A stretch of DNA of 64,000 nucleotides, from contig CP075495.1 in NCBI GenBank assembly GCA_021613535.1, positions 14,260,001-14,324,000 on the forward strand. The letters run 5' to 3'. Source of the stretch: Adineta vaga. Lineage: Eukaryota; Rotifera. Both the position numbers and the translations under genes were made by a program. Within the stretch, counting starts at the first letter, position 1. Every line of letters begins with the position of its first letter. A model generated the notes under the pieces. The model saw nothing but the letters and a program-made list of their open reading frames with translations. It made no database searches and had not been told where the DNA came from. This document shows positions 1 to 12,493 of the stretch, piece after piece.

Positions 1-3000
1 ACGTTCTAAAATAAAATGAAATAGATGCTCATATTCGCTCGTCCTCACCACACCGTGTCTGTACATATATGTGTGAGCGCGCGCGCGCTCGCGCATCGAG
101 AGAGAGAGAGAGAAAAAAAGAAGCGAGATCGTGAGAAAATGCTTGCTCGCACGCTTGGCGCATCAACAGCGAACAAGAAGAATAAGTCAAGGTAGATCAA
201 TATCTCTTCTGGCACAGATCCAGATACATGACCAATTCATTCCAGATTGCTTGTCCTATATAAGTTATATAGAATGGTGTCAATATTGATACTACGCATT
301 CATGGACAGATTTTTCATCGATGTATTTATTATCTTCTTTCATAGAAGAATAATCATACTGGTTCTCAAGTATCATTATGAGTATTATGAAGAGGAAGAG
401 GAGGAAGAAGAAAATATTACGTTTGGACATATTCACGTGATTTGATTTCATTCCTATCCAAAAACTAGAATTGACTGTTCTGTCCATGAAAAAGTATAGT
501 TATTATATTAAGACACAACTCAAACAATCTAGTCTTATAATGCTTACTATGAAAATTATTCTTGTCGATTACTATCTTGTTACTATTAATCATCATTGTA
601 AGAGTAACAATTTGTTTGGCTATATGTATAGAATGAATGAATGAATAAATAAATAATAAGAAAGATGGCTGGAAATGAGCCAAAGAACACAGAAATAGAA
701 ATAAATGAACTTTGTCTACTTCTTCTTCTTCTTCTTCTTTCTCTTCTTCTTCGTCTATATCTCAATATGTATTGACTTGGCAATATGCCAAGTAGACACA
801 TAGATCAATAATGAAATAGCTAACGAGAAAGCAACACGATATGAATGAATGAATGAAATTATAGTACGATAGAAAGGATGTAGGCTGATGATGAATAATG
901 TATGAATGTATTCTTTAACGACGACAATGATGATGATGATAATAATAGTTGTACGAACTCGAAGAAAGAAAAATAAGTAAATATAATTATAAAAGTATTG
1001 ACAAGTAAAATGGTTCTATGAAGAGTATTGATATTTATTAATGAGAATAGATATAGTATACGTATTAGTAAGAGTATCTTTTAAGAAGATTTTAACACTC
1101 GAAAGAAAAGAAAAAGGAACACGTGAAATCAGTGTCAATATTAATTTTCGATGAAACTGTTGTTCATGAGTTATTCCTAAATCAACGAGAACTTCTTTCA
1201 TCACTTACTTTAAGCCATTTCATTCACTCAATCTTGAGATGCCTTGAAGCATTCTTTTTACTTTATACGTACTGTTCACTGCATATATAACATCGATGTT
1301 CTATAAGCGGCACTTTGCCTTTTTTCATTATTTCAACGGTGAGCATATGAAAATAGAATATGTCTTCTAGCGTTTAATGCTTGTGTCTCTTTCTGTATAA
1401 ACCTGTGTATATGTGTGACGATTAATCTTATCATCATATAGTGCATATCAATATGATTTACTATTCTATAAATGTCTGTAATGATCAATTAATATTCATT
1501 AAGTATAATATTGACATAATCGAAAGTAACGACTATGTTTAGTTTACAAAAGTTTTTTTCAATTAAAAGTCACAACATTTCTGTAGACACACAGACACAC
1601 ATATAAGGATGCAGAACTGATTTAAAAAACAACATCTTGACCTTTTTTTCTGGGAAGATTCGTATAAGTAGTTGAATGATGATGATACTTAAGAACATAA
1701 ACAAATCGAAAGATTTCTATTCACCGTTGTCTGAAGTAGACGAAAAAAGAACCTTCATTCGAAAAAATGCAAACAATATTCTACTCGCTGCACTTTTATT
1801 CAAGTGTTAACATTTCTACAAATACGTTGAATAGATGTGAAAAAGTTGTTTCTATGATTTCATAAGCTGTGTACTTGAATGAGACGAAGAAAGAATAGTA
1901 GTGAAGTTGGTGATAGTAGTAATAATGAATTGAAACGAACGAAAAGACATGAAGCTATAGGATACCATCATTCGAACGAAACTATCGAGCTTCAATTTGA
2001 GAAAAAAAAGATTCACACCAAAAGAAGAAGAAGAAATTTCTTGTCATTACTGTTGTTAACATACAAACATTAAATTTGATTATATGCATACAAAGAGGTT
2101 ATATACACTTGTGTTTGCAATTCTTAGGTTTCATATTTCAATGTATTGAAATGATTTATTTTCAAACGTGAGAAAAGAAGTAGTGATAAACAGCTACCAT
2201 AGTTTAAGGACAATAAATGAAGGAGAAGAAGAAGAAAAAAAAATCGAATGATTGTCTCGTTCTATTGTATTCAAATTTTACGTACATTCAGTCCATTGCT
2301 TATTTACTCAGTGATATAAGACTAAGTTGATGATTACCAAAACTTGCTGATGTATTCGATCAATCTGTCACTTCACGATAAATATACTGGATAGTAGACG
2401 AAATGATAAGATCAATAATATATTCACTATACACATCTGGAAAAATCATCTCCTATCAATTCTATCGATTATAATGATATACATATTTTTGTACTATCCG
2501 TTATAACCTTGTATAACATCAAGTACATATCATCATCAATATATATATATATAGAGAGAGAGATGTGTTACTTACACAAAAATCTACACAAGAATATTAA
2601 TTATTAAGTCTATATTCTCAAAAGATGCAAGAAAAAAAGAAATTTTCGATTAAAAATTGTTCTAAATGATTACCAAATATATACATACTATTCCCAAGAT
2701 TAATACAATTATAATCATCTTTCTATGTTGCCATTCTAAACAAGTAACGACTTCTATGTTATTGTATGAATGTAAAAGACAAATTCTTACACATGCACAT
2801 TTCTCGCGTTTCTTTTCTCTAGGGATCTTACACTATGCAAAGGCGGCATTTACATCTGAATGATTGAACGTTGGCTTCGCTCCATCAATATCTCTATGAA
2901 ATAGCGGCATGTTAGAAAAAGAATTTTACTTCTCTGTATCAACACTAGACGTTCTCTTATAGATTTCAATGTAAAATAGAAGACAGACGCATAGACATTG

Positions 3001-6000
3001 TTTTTATTTCCTTTTTCTCATTTGTTGTTATTACTTGTCGCACGACAAACAATAAGCAAAAACAAGTGAAGTGAATGGACATTTGCACTGTTTTCTTTAA
3101 AATATTCTTCTGAAGTTGTCCAAAACAAAGGAAGAACAAATGGGTACATTGCCGAAAATGAAAATAACGATTGATATTTTCTAGTGCAAAACGAAAACAG
3201 GTGTAGATACATCCTTTGAAATATCCACTCCTACACATATAAACGTCACTTACATTTGTTAGTAGAGTAGAACGCGAGATAATGATATGAAGAAAGAGGA
3301 AGAATGTATCACTAATAACATGAAAATATATATATATGTTTGCGGAATGACACATTAAAAAGACGTTAGACATATCAATGATCTCGACTTTTATCCTATG
3401 TACTTTTTTGAGACAATCAATATTTTTGTTGTTTTTTTCCTTCTTATGTCAAATAAATAATGATATACGTATGCGCAGTCACTCATCAATGTTTTGTCTC
3501 CTCCCACACAAACAAGTGACATTATCACGATGGCATAGAAAAACATCGAAGAATGGCGTGAATAAAAGGAAACGACTAGATGAGTTTTACTTAATAACTT
3601 ACCATTATGCATGTTTATGAAACAATGAAAATCGTTACGATTGTGACGTGTTGTTTGTCTCATGTGGACTGAATGAAGATTGCTGAATGAATACAAATCC
3701 ACCTTTTTTTGCTCGCTTCTTTCTTTCTTTCTTTCTTTCTCCTTTCTGTCTGTGTCTCGCGTTCTTTTATCAACAAAAGTAGTCAGAAGCATCAAGTAAC
3801 AACGGAAAAATGAAAGGGAAGGAGAGTATGCGCGTGAGAGCGAGTACGGTGGCCGGTAATTAGGTGACGAACGCGAGTGCTCGCTTGACGTTGTTATTTT
3901 TGTTGGTGATGCAAACGGCGCAAAAAAAAGGGCATATGACTACAACAGAACAAGAAGAAAAGGAAAGAAGAAGAGAAAAAACTGACGAAAGAGAGTAGAA
4001 AGTATTGTTCTCTCTTCCTTCACGTATATATATATATATATATAATAATATTAAAAATCATTTGATTTAATCAGTGACATAGTAGCTTTGAGTAGAAAAA
4101 GTCAGGTTAGACTGATTATTAGTAAATAAAGATTTGTCATTTTTTTTTATAAAGTACTTCTTTAGAAAAAAAAAACTTAAACCCATATATTTCATTTCTT
4201 CTCTCTCTTTCATGTACCAACGATGTTAAAATGTTTGTTATTATAAAAAGCAAGAAGAAATGAAATATCATTTTATAGACATATCAAAAACAGACGAGAC
4301 TGTGTCTAATGCAAATTTCATGCTATTTTTTATTTCTTTTCATGCATGCATATGTCTACTATTGGCAAAAAAGAAGAAGAAATACTATACAAAACGAAAT
4401 GAAAAAAAACCCAATCCATATGTCGATATTGTAAATTATTCTACATGGAAGAATATTTTAATTGCTAATCTTAACATCCAGATTTGCGTATGACTAGATG
4501 ATATATAGGTTTTTCTATATTGAAAAAAAGCATGCGTAGATATTTTTGATAGGTATATGTAAAGGATACGTTAATTAATTAATTAGATTTGAATAGTTTA
4601 TGTAATATTCAACAAAAGAACTATTTGCTTTTTTTGTCAATGATTAACTTTTGTCATCATCAAGATCAATGAAGAGATTAATCTTTCAAAAAAATATAGT
4701 CAAATAATTGGAAAAAAAGTTAAATGAAGAGTTGTATGTAATGACCAATATAATAATAATAAAATCTGCTTCAGGTCATTGAGTATTTCTGTAAACATGA
4801 AATAAGATATTACTCAAGCGAGAAAAACCTGTTCATTTTGTGTAAAAATCAATTTATTCCGTCTGTTGCCTAAATTATTTTTATTTCTATTCCTTGAATT
4901 CTAATCAATTGATATATATATATATATAAGTAAAAATACTACTTAGATAGATACTTCTTCATAATCATTTTTCTTAATATGCACTGAACAGCCTCTAGTA
5001 TTTCTCTCATCAAGGGAATCGATCTACACTTCCGAGTGATTATGTCTACTTAACAGACATTGTTATGTCTGTTTAATGGACAGAGCATAATCTTCATAAT
5101 TTACGCGTTATGTTTGTATAATAATCAAAGAAATAATGATAAAGCCATTTGCGTATGCACACATACTTATACCACACGTCTTCTGGGAATAAATAAACTG
5201 ATATTTTCAGAAAATAGAACTTTGATTGACATCTGTTAAGCAAATGGATAGAAAGTAAAGTGACCTTCTCAAACAGCTCGGTCATCAAGAACTATTTCAA
5301 TGACAATAGAATGTCCTAGATTTAACTGTTGTGTGCACTGAAGTGTAATTGTAAATTCAAGGCATCAATGTTTATCTATTCGAGCTAATTGAGGTACATG
5401 TATTTATCTTCCATCAAACTAAATAGCATTCTTTCAACATATTAAGCATGAATAAATTATTACATATACAATGTTTAGAATAGATTTTTAGGATAAACAT
5501 TATTCTCTATTGAAATATCAAATAGTTATCTAAAATAATATTATTTTTTAATATATTATTCACGATGTTTACAAGTAATTTACATGGATACATCTATTCA
5601 AGATGTACATATTATCCTTATTGATCGATGAAAACAAATACCTATTCAGTCTGCTAATATCAGTATCCTAAATGTTTTTCGTTACGTTAAATAGCTCGAA
5701 TATCGCCATAGATCCCGATTATCATCTTTTTTTGCTAATTTTAAAATATTTCAACTTACTTGAATTGTTATCATAGTTATTGTAATGTTGTGGTCGATGA
5801 TGATAATTATTCGTAGTTTTCAGAAACAACAAAGTATGACACATGATAGAAATATTTTTTCGTAGAAAACTTCATATGGAAGAAAGGTAACGAAAAAAAA
5901 AGGATAAATAAAATGAACTGGAATGATGCTATTTGATCACAAGTAGAATTTAAAGAAAGAAAAAGAAAGAAATGATTATTTGATATTTTGACATCGATAT

Positions 6001-7780
6001 ATATATAGAAGATATCGATAAAGTGATATGTATATACTATAATCGTCTTCTTTTATTGTTTAGTTTATTTTTCTTTTGTCTGTGAACAAGAAAATAGTTA
6101 ACCTTGATCTTTCTGTATATATATATATATAGTTTAAGAAAGTTGCACATCTATGTATAACCAACTATTTATCTTAGTTAGTTTATGGGAATCAAAATAT
6201 GTGCTAAATAATCCATTTCATAAGTTTTTATCGGCGTTTTGATTTTGTGGACCTAGATTATAAAAATAATTACACTGAAAAGGACAAGTGAAGATTATTA
6301 ATAAGCCTTGAAAAAGCGTTTATAAACTTTTTCCGTCATAAAATTGGGTAAGAGTATGAATTTATAATTCTCTGCTTATTTCATTTCCAGTGCAGAAATA
6401 AAGACTTAGAACCAAGTATACTATTGTGAGAAGAATGATTATCGCAGATGATCTATGGATATATAGCTTTGACGAAAATAAAGATAAAACGAGTTTGATA
6501 GCATCTTCGATACAATTGCATGTCTAGTAATCATATAGTGAATTATTTTAGAGACCTAGCAATGAATTTCAACACATAAAATGTTAAACTGAAAGACAAA
6601 CGATGAATTTCGAGTTAGTTCAAAAGAAAATATAAAAGATTTTGTTTTTATTCAATCCAAAAGATTGTACAATAAAACGTGTTCAAGTAAGAAATTCATA
6701 AAAGATCTGACATCGTCTGAAAATTTTCGTTTGCCATTTTAAGATTGTCTACTAATAGTGTTTAGTCCCATATATATTATGCATATCTCTCTCTCTCTAT
6801 GTACATAATTGTATAAGGAATTGGTTTTGAGTAAAGAAGTTTTAACGATCTTTATTGTCATAGAAGATTATAAATAAAAAATACGTCAAGATCATCGAAA
6901 AACAGAATAATCAAAGACAATCATGAAATAATAATAAATATACCTGAAAATAAAACAATCTATTGATTTGCTATGAACTCGGCCGTTGTCTTTCTCCGAT
7001 CAGACCCAAGATAAACTGAATTCGCCCCTTTACGATAAATTAACAACGAGGTTTTTCTAGAATCATGATGTACATATAATTTTTAATGAAATTCACGATG
7101 GAAATATTACGAGACGTTCAAGTTTCTCTACATAAGCAAACGAAATGTATCTATCATACTTTCTAACGGATTAACACTAGTAACGCTCGTCGAGGCAGAC
7201 TCGCTCAATCCTCGACTGAATGACTAACAGTAAACGTTTTCTCTTGCTGAAGTTATTCATAATAATTTGAATTCGACTATTATGTACTCATCATAGTCCT
7301 TTTTTTAAGCTTATAATCTTGAGAGTCATGTCGTAGGTATTTCAAAAAAAATGTTTTTTTGACCTTTGACCCTGACACAAACAGACACATACAAACTATT
7401 TTTTTTCATATGACCCTCCTTTCAGTCGAGGGAATTTCCGTTCCAGCACATACTACGAAGTTTTTGAAGTCGAATCTTTGATGATTATAAATAGCAATAT
7501 AAATTCACTGACGAATAATCGCTGCTGTTTGAAACCCTATTAATAATTCTTCCAATATTTACAGCCTTGTTGAAATATGCCGTGTATTTTCGGCATCACA
7601 GACATGTTATTTATTTGTGTCGAATTGCCTGTTGAAAATTGTACAATATCACCATGTAAATAGTTGATGTTAGTCTTAAAATACATCAAAGAAGCTATAT
7701 TGATATCGAACGAAACTTAATGAATCGATTTGAATAGTTTATTAATGAGAACTAAAATAGATGCCAATGTAGACGAAAAT
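1..7780. other. Gene-poor, simple-repeat-rich region
   Basis: I find no open reading frame here with recognisable family motifs and no credible multi-exon model. The stretch is AT-rich with many microsatellites: GC/GA runs near 75-112, a TTC-type run near 717-755, TA runs near 2538-2552, 4025-4043 and 4914-4927, and a TTTC run near 3719-3742. One minus-strand frame at 197-487 has a hydrophobic stretch like a membrane anchor but no supporting homology or splice context. The stretch could be the regulatory or UTR flank of a gene left of the window. A dispersed repeat lies near 7345-7440 (separate entry). Confidence 0.6.
7345..7440. repeat. Dispersed repeat, copy 1 (matches 23665-23760)
   Basis: About 95 bp here and at 23665-23760 share the same order of blocks: a T-rich run, 'gacctttg', 'ctgacacaaa', a second T-rich run, 'atatgac', 'tctcctttcag' or 'cctcctttcag', and 'cgagggaat'. 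Identity by eye is roughly 80 percent with small indels. Both copies are in intergenic DNA and in the same orientation. No coding potential is visible. It is probably an old non-autonomous element fragment. Confidence 0.6.
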
Positions 7781-8518
7781 TTATTGATGTCTTAATTGTG
7801 GTAAACATAAATTATAAAACGAACTAGAGATGAAATCTTGAGGTACAGTATACCATCGTAAATAGCCTGATTTTCGCAATTGATCCATTGATGTAAAATT
7901 TGGACCAGAATAATGAGGATCCTAAATAAGAGAATAATCAAATATGTATGTTTTATGATAGAAGATATGTACAAGTATTAAAAGCTCTTGATTAGATCGT
8001 ACAGCAAGAATACATTTAGAAGCAGCATCAGCATCACCACCCATCATCACTGGTGAACCAAAGTCACGAAAATGTTGAGAGAGTATATTCATATACTTCA
8101 ATAGATCATGACCATTAGAAATGTGAACTATTTTACAATCAACCTAAAGATTAGTGCACTATATATTAAATAAATTGATTTCATCGAAAGAAAGCAAATT
8201 TACATCATACAATTGACTAAGTATCATCGCTGCTTCACATGTTCCAATCCATTGATTTGATTTAATGAATGATTTTGGTTTATCTTCTAGACTAACAAGA
8301 GTTTCTTGAATGTTAGTAATGGAAGGTATATTTGAAGAAGAAAATCCTTCTTTAATATTGATTATCCATGAACATATTGTTTGTAATGTTCGATATCCAC
8401 AACCCCAACCTCGATCATCTTGTCCATCACATGTATAATGATAAAAAGTGAGAACACCTCGTACAGCTTCTATAGTTTCATCAGTTTCCTCATGAACTTG
8501 ATCGATTTTAAGTGACAT
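7781..8518 (-). CDS. UFSP1: Ufm1-specific protease 1-like cysteine protease
   Basis: Three exons (8518-8204, 8143-7973, 7921-7781) join in frame to a 208-residue protein. UFSP-family (C78) proteases mature the ubiquitin-like modifier UFM1 and remove it from targets. The N-terminal part has the family hallmark around the catalytic Cys (RGWGCGYRTLQ) and a downstream WIGTCEAA block. Exon 2 carries VMMGGDADAASK, and exon 3 begins with DPHY, which supplies the catalytic Asp and His. The protein ends after the conserved SSFYNLCLP stretch. Length fits the short UFSP1 type rather than UFSP2, which has a long N-terminal extension. The start ATG at 8518 is the first in frame. All catalytic residues are present, so it is probably active. 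It is transcribed away from the gene at 8619 with only 100 bp between the two starts. Confidence 0.9.
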
Positions 8519-8618
8519 CTGAAATAAATTTAAAATTTTCGTCTAAAAAATATTGCGCATTATATATTGCATTTTTTTTGCTATGATTAGTATTTAAAAG
8601 AAACTTCAGAGAATATTC
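8519..8618. promoter_or_regulatory. Short shared intergenic promoter region
   Basis: Only 100 bp separate the start codons of the UFSP1-like gene (-) and the small gene at 8619 (+). The two must share this segment for 5' UTRs and promoters. The segment is AT-rich and I see no consensus TATA box that clearly belongs to one side. Its role as a bidirectional promoter is inferred from geometry only. Confidence 0.45.
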
Positions 8619-9269
8619 ATGAATTTAATGTCTCAAATAAATGAACAAATAACAGAAACGTTCGAAAATCTACTTAAATTACGTTCTAAATATAACTCAC
8701 TCAATATGTTGATAACATCACCACGTAAATCTCGTACATTATATCGTATTAGTAAAGATAAGCTTCAAAAATTTCATCAAAATAAACAATTCTATATTGA
8801 AGACAAGCAAGAGAGAAATTTGATACCAATTGATACAAATTTCACAGAAGAAAAGATAAATTCGGTACTAATAAGTACACAAACATCCTCTACTGAACAG
8901 ATTGAAACATTATCAGCTAATTCACGAAGTAAATAACTATGCCTATCATTAAAAGCACTCAATATATTGAAAAGTATAATCTTCTTCATTTTAGCAAGTC
9001 ATAATGATTACAATGAAGGACTAACAAATGCTTTCTCATCATCATCATCATCATCATTATCTATACTCAATACTGAAATAACCGAATCAAGCAAAAATTC
9101 AACACTTCATCAGTTAAATTTATCTCATAATTCAGACGGTGAAATATCAACGGTTCAACAACATAATTCGAATAATTATTCGTCCAAACCACAAACAGCG
9201 AACTGTCGTGTGCATATTCGTTCAATCACGCGACATATGTTAAGCGAGGATTCATCGAATGAAATCTAA
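8619..9269 (+). CDS. Hypothetical protein, coiled-coil-like N-terminus and Ser-rich C-terminus
   Basis: Two exons (8619-8928 and 8995-9269) join with GT/AG ends to give 194 residues. The first 35 residues (MSQINEQITETFENLLKLR region) have a heptad-like helical pattern. They are followed by a basic stretch (SPRKSRTLYRISKDK). The second exon has an eight-Ser run from a TCA repeat and is otherwise polar and low in complexity. There is no signal peptide or membrane segment. I do not recognise the family. The coding call rests on the clean in-frame splice, normal base composition and divergent placement next to UFSP1. A second in-frame Met lies three codons downstream of the first. Confidence 0.6.
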
Positions 9270-9419
9270 TGTATTATTCGAAATTTCATAACTCATTATT
9301 CTGTTAATGTTTTCGACTACTTCTCAATTCTTATAAATATAAATTTATCTTTCCGGAATGAAATATAAATCACAAAACCGTTTATTTTTATTTATTTGTT
9401 TGATATAAAATGAAACATT

Positions 9420-12248
9420 TCAGACAAAATTATCATCCTCAAAAAGAAGACGTTCATTAGCATGACCCCATGAAGCTTGTTTTCCTCTACTTAATTGAAC
9501 TTTTTTCATTAATAATTCGTTCATTTGAGGACCAATATCACTAGCAACCTAAGAATTAAAGAAAAGAAGAAACAACATGACAATATTGATATTTTCTTCT
9601 TGTCAATAAAATATACTTTTGCCATTGAACGAATATTTAATGCATCAAGACTACCACCACCATCTTTATTCATATAAACTATAGAACCCGATGGTTTTAT
9701 TCCGTAAGTTATTCTAAATAAAGAAAAATAAAAGTTTATTAAATCAATATTAAAGATTATTTCTACCGTGCTAATGTGACCGAATCTTCTTTGATCGATG
9801 TATCAACGGTATGAACTCCACTAATCTAAAAAATGAATCAATAAAATACTGATACGTTTTCTCTTTTACTTACTTGTCCAACAGTAATTAATACGGGTAG
9901 ATTGGAAACATCAAGAGTACCAAATTGATACGGATCATCACAGACATCCACGGAAACTTCATTCGTTTCTTCATCATGAGTGACTTTCAATGCTGGAACT
10001 CTAGAATAGTTAATAATTACATATTTTTTAGTAAATTTTTCTTCAATAATGTCTTTGTTTTTACTTTGTTTCACTCAATGCAGCTTTCATTGCAAATGAA
10101 CATGTATCATGAAGATTTCCTTCATAACGTAGAACCTTTTCGAAAAAAATAAAATAAAATAAAAATTTAATCTTTTATAGAATGATGAAAGATACTAAAA
10201 TCTAATAAATATTATATTTCCTAATCTGTATTTTTTTTTTCTTTTCTTTATCTCTGTTTAATCAAGTCGATATATCATTTTGATATTTTCAAAAGAAGAA
10301 TACTTACAGAAATATCGACATGAACAAGCCAACAATGATGTCCTTTGACTACACATAATTGACTGAGATCAAAACATTTCGAATTATTCAATATATAATT
10401 AAGACTTCTTGCTATTTGTTTTGTATATTGTCTTCTATGTCTTCCAAAGATTCTCAATGATCGACAACCACTTCTAAAAAAATCAAGAGAAAATAGATAC
10501 GCGCATATTTTAGTTTTTTTTCTTCTATTAATAAGAAAATAATATGAAATTAAAAGAATTTCGTATTCCAATGCCTTTAACAATTGATGAATATCATCTC
10601 GGTCAACAATGGATTGAAATTGAATTACTTAAAGAAACTTTACAAACATGTTTAACATGTGTAACTATTTATGATAATATCAATGAACAAGAAAAAATGA
10701 AAATAATCGATGAAAAAGTTCCATTATTATTCAAAACAAAGATAACATCATTGACATCAATGACACATAGAAAATATCATATTAAAGATCAAAAATCAAA
10801 ATTTTTAGATTTCATATTATTAAAACCAAAAACTGATCTTATTTTAGAAGAATATTCATGGGATTATTGGCCATATACATTGACAATTATTGAAAATCTT
10901 GAGAATTATATTCGTATTATTATTCAAAGTTATTGTCAGACGAATTCTTTCTCATCAATTAATCGAAATTCTCAAATGTGTTTTACTTTAAATAATGAAC
11001 AAATGAAGATTTTAAAAGATTATGAAATAATCAATATTTCAGAAAGATTCGATGATAAAAGAGATTATCGAATTGATGAAGATCCAACAAGAAATATTTC
11101 ATTAAGAAAACCAAATCTTCTTCCATTACAACTCAATAGTAAATGGTATGAAAATCAATCGACATTATGTGTTTATAAACTAATTGAACTTGTTATGTTA
11201 AATGAAAAGAATAATGAAAGATCATTGCTTTTCAAAGCAACAAATAAAATTATTGTAAAAGATTTTCAATGCATTTCTTTTTCTCATTTAAATGAAAATA
11301 TTTCATTTCTTTTTCCGAAAAGTGGTCATCGATTATTAAAACACAAAGAATGCTCTATCATCGTTTTCATCAGAAAATGATCTGTAATATTGATCAATGG
11401 ATTGATAAAACAATAACGAATATTCGTGAAGAAGAAAAATTATTGAAAACATTTATTTTACAACATCAACAAACTCAGTTAGGACATATGAATAAATAAC
11501 TTACCCATCAACAGTTGCTTCTATTCGACCTTCATTGGGTTTATCTTGACTCGTACGACTGAATTCAAATGTAATACCAACCATAACAATTGTACCACCC
11601 TAGAAGAACATTTATTCCTATTGATTTTTGTCGTATTTCTAATAAAACTTACTAATTTAAGTAGACAGGAACCATTTGCAGTATTGACAACATCAGTAGC
11701 AAGTAGTAAGGGACGATAGGAACGACAATCTCGACCATCATTACGAAAATTTGACTAAAAAATAGAGAATTATTTTCAACTAAATTAATAATCGCGAAGA
11801 TTTTTCTATTCAAAAAATGTGAGAGTATAATACGAAATACACGAGATGGCTGATTTTTAAAATAAACTCTTTCGATTCCAAATATAGATCATCTAACATA
11901 AAGCTCAATTTAAACATTGCCAATCATTTCGAATGTTTTCTCTAATAACGCAAGACAAAGTCAAAAGTACCATCATTAACGATTAGATTAGTTTCCTGTT
12001 TATTCATAAAGTCATTTTCAATAAGACGAAATAGAGTCTCAACAATCCAGAACTTTCTTTTATCCTATCTCACAGACAAGAGTTAAGTGAAGCGAATAGA
12101 CAGGAAAAGGAAATAATCTTCTTATGACGTACAATCCATTTTTCATTTTAATATAAATATATATTTATCATCGAAGAATTCTTCTTACCTGTATTCCATC
12201 TACAATGAATTTTCTTTCATCTTCACTTGCAAGAGGTACACGAGGCAT
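9420..12248 (-). CDS. EXOSC7: Exosome complex component RRP42 (RNase PH-like ring subunit)
   Basis: Nine exons (12248-12189, 11754-11653, 11599-11505, 10473-10308, 10135-10065, 10000-9874, 9825-9767, 9713-9617, 9548-9420) join in frame to 301 residues, close to the family's usual 290. RRP42 is a catalytically inert RNase PH-like subunit of the hexameric ring of the RNA exosome, in nucleus and cytoplasm. Landmarks in order are RNDGRDCRSYRPLLLATDVV, a GGTIVMVGI strand, DKPNEGRIEATVDG, the helix-rich RSLRIFGRHRRQYTKQIARSL block, HHCWLVHVDIS, the FAMKAALSETKVPAL helix and the C-terminal KDGGGSLDALNI block. These match EXOSC7 better than EXOSC8 or EXOSC9. The third intron (11504-10474, 1031 bp) is the largest because it holds an antisense PITP copy. 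The other introns run from about 50 to 430 bp. Confidence 0.9.
10544..11499 (+). pseudogene. Phosphatidylinositol transfer protein copy, intronless and frameshifted, nested in EXOSC7 intron
   Basis: A 278-codon frame (10544-11380) begins MKLKEFRIPMPLTIDEYHLG, the classic PITP N-terminus. It continues with the conserved EEYSWDYWPYTLTI region, YRIDEDPTRN, PLQLNSKWYENQ and VYKLIELV. PITPs move phosphatidylinositol and phosphatidylcholine between membranes. Near 11345-11355 the frame breaks: the PITP C-terminus (FHQKMICNIDQWIDKTIT, then an acidic/basic helix) continues one frame over to a stop at 11497-11499. No GT/AG intron of workable size can bridge the shift. The whole copy lacks introns, lies antisense inside EXOSC7 intron 3, and could be a retrocopy. 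The unshifted product would lose the C-terminal helix that closes over the lipid. It may still be a truncated active gene or carry a sequencing error. Confidence 0.75.
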
Positions 12249-12493
12249 TATCTTGAAAAAATATACATTTATTAGAAATGAAAAAAATTCAAAGACAAAT
12301 CGAAATCAATATATGAATATATATTTATATATGTATTTAGTTCGTTTTTCTTTTGGGTTAGTAGTAAGTTGAGTTCTAACTATGCACAAAAGACAACACA
12401 ACATCGAATAAAAGAAAAAATGAAATGAAATGTTTATTTTATTTCTGTTTTTGCCATCAATGTACAGAATATTTCGTATATTATTGTTCATAT

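Noticed and set aside
197-487. 96-codon minus-strand frame with a hydrophobic segment
   Set aside because: No family motif, no matching splice partner and a low-complexity hydrophobic core; probably chance in AT-rich DNA.
12306-12491. 61-codon minus-strand frame between EXOSC7 and SERINC
   Set aside because: Low-complexity AT-rich frame in a short intergenic gap; it is the 5' flank of EXOSC7 and the 3' flank of SERINC.
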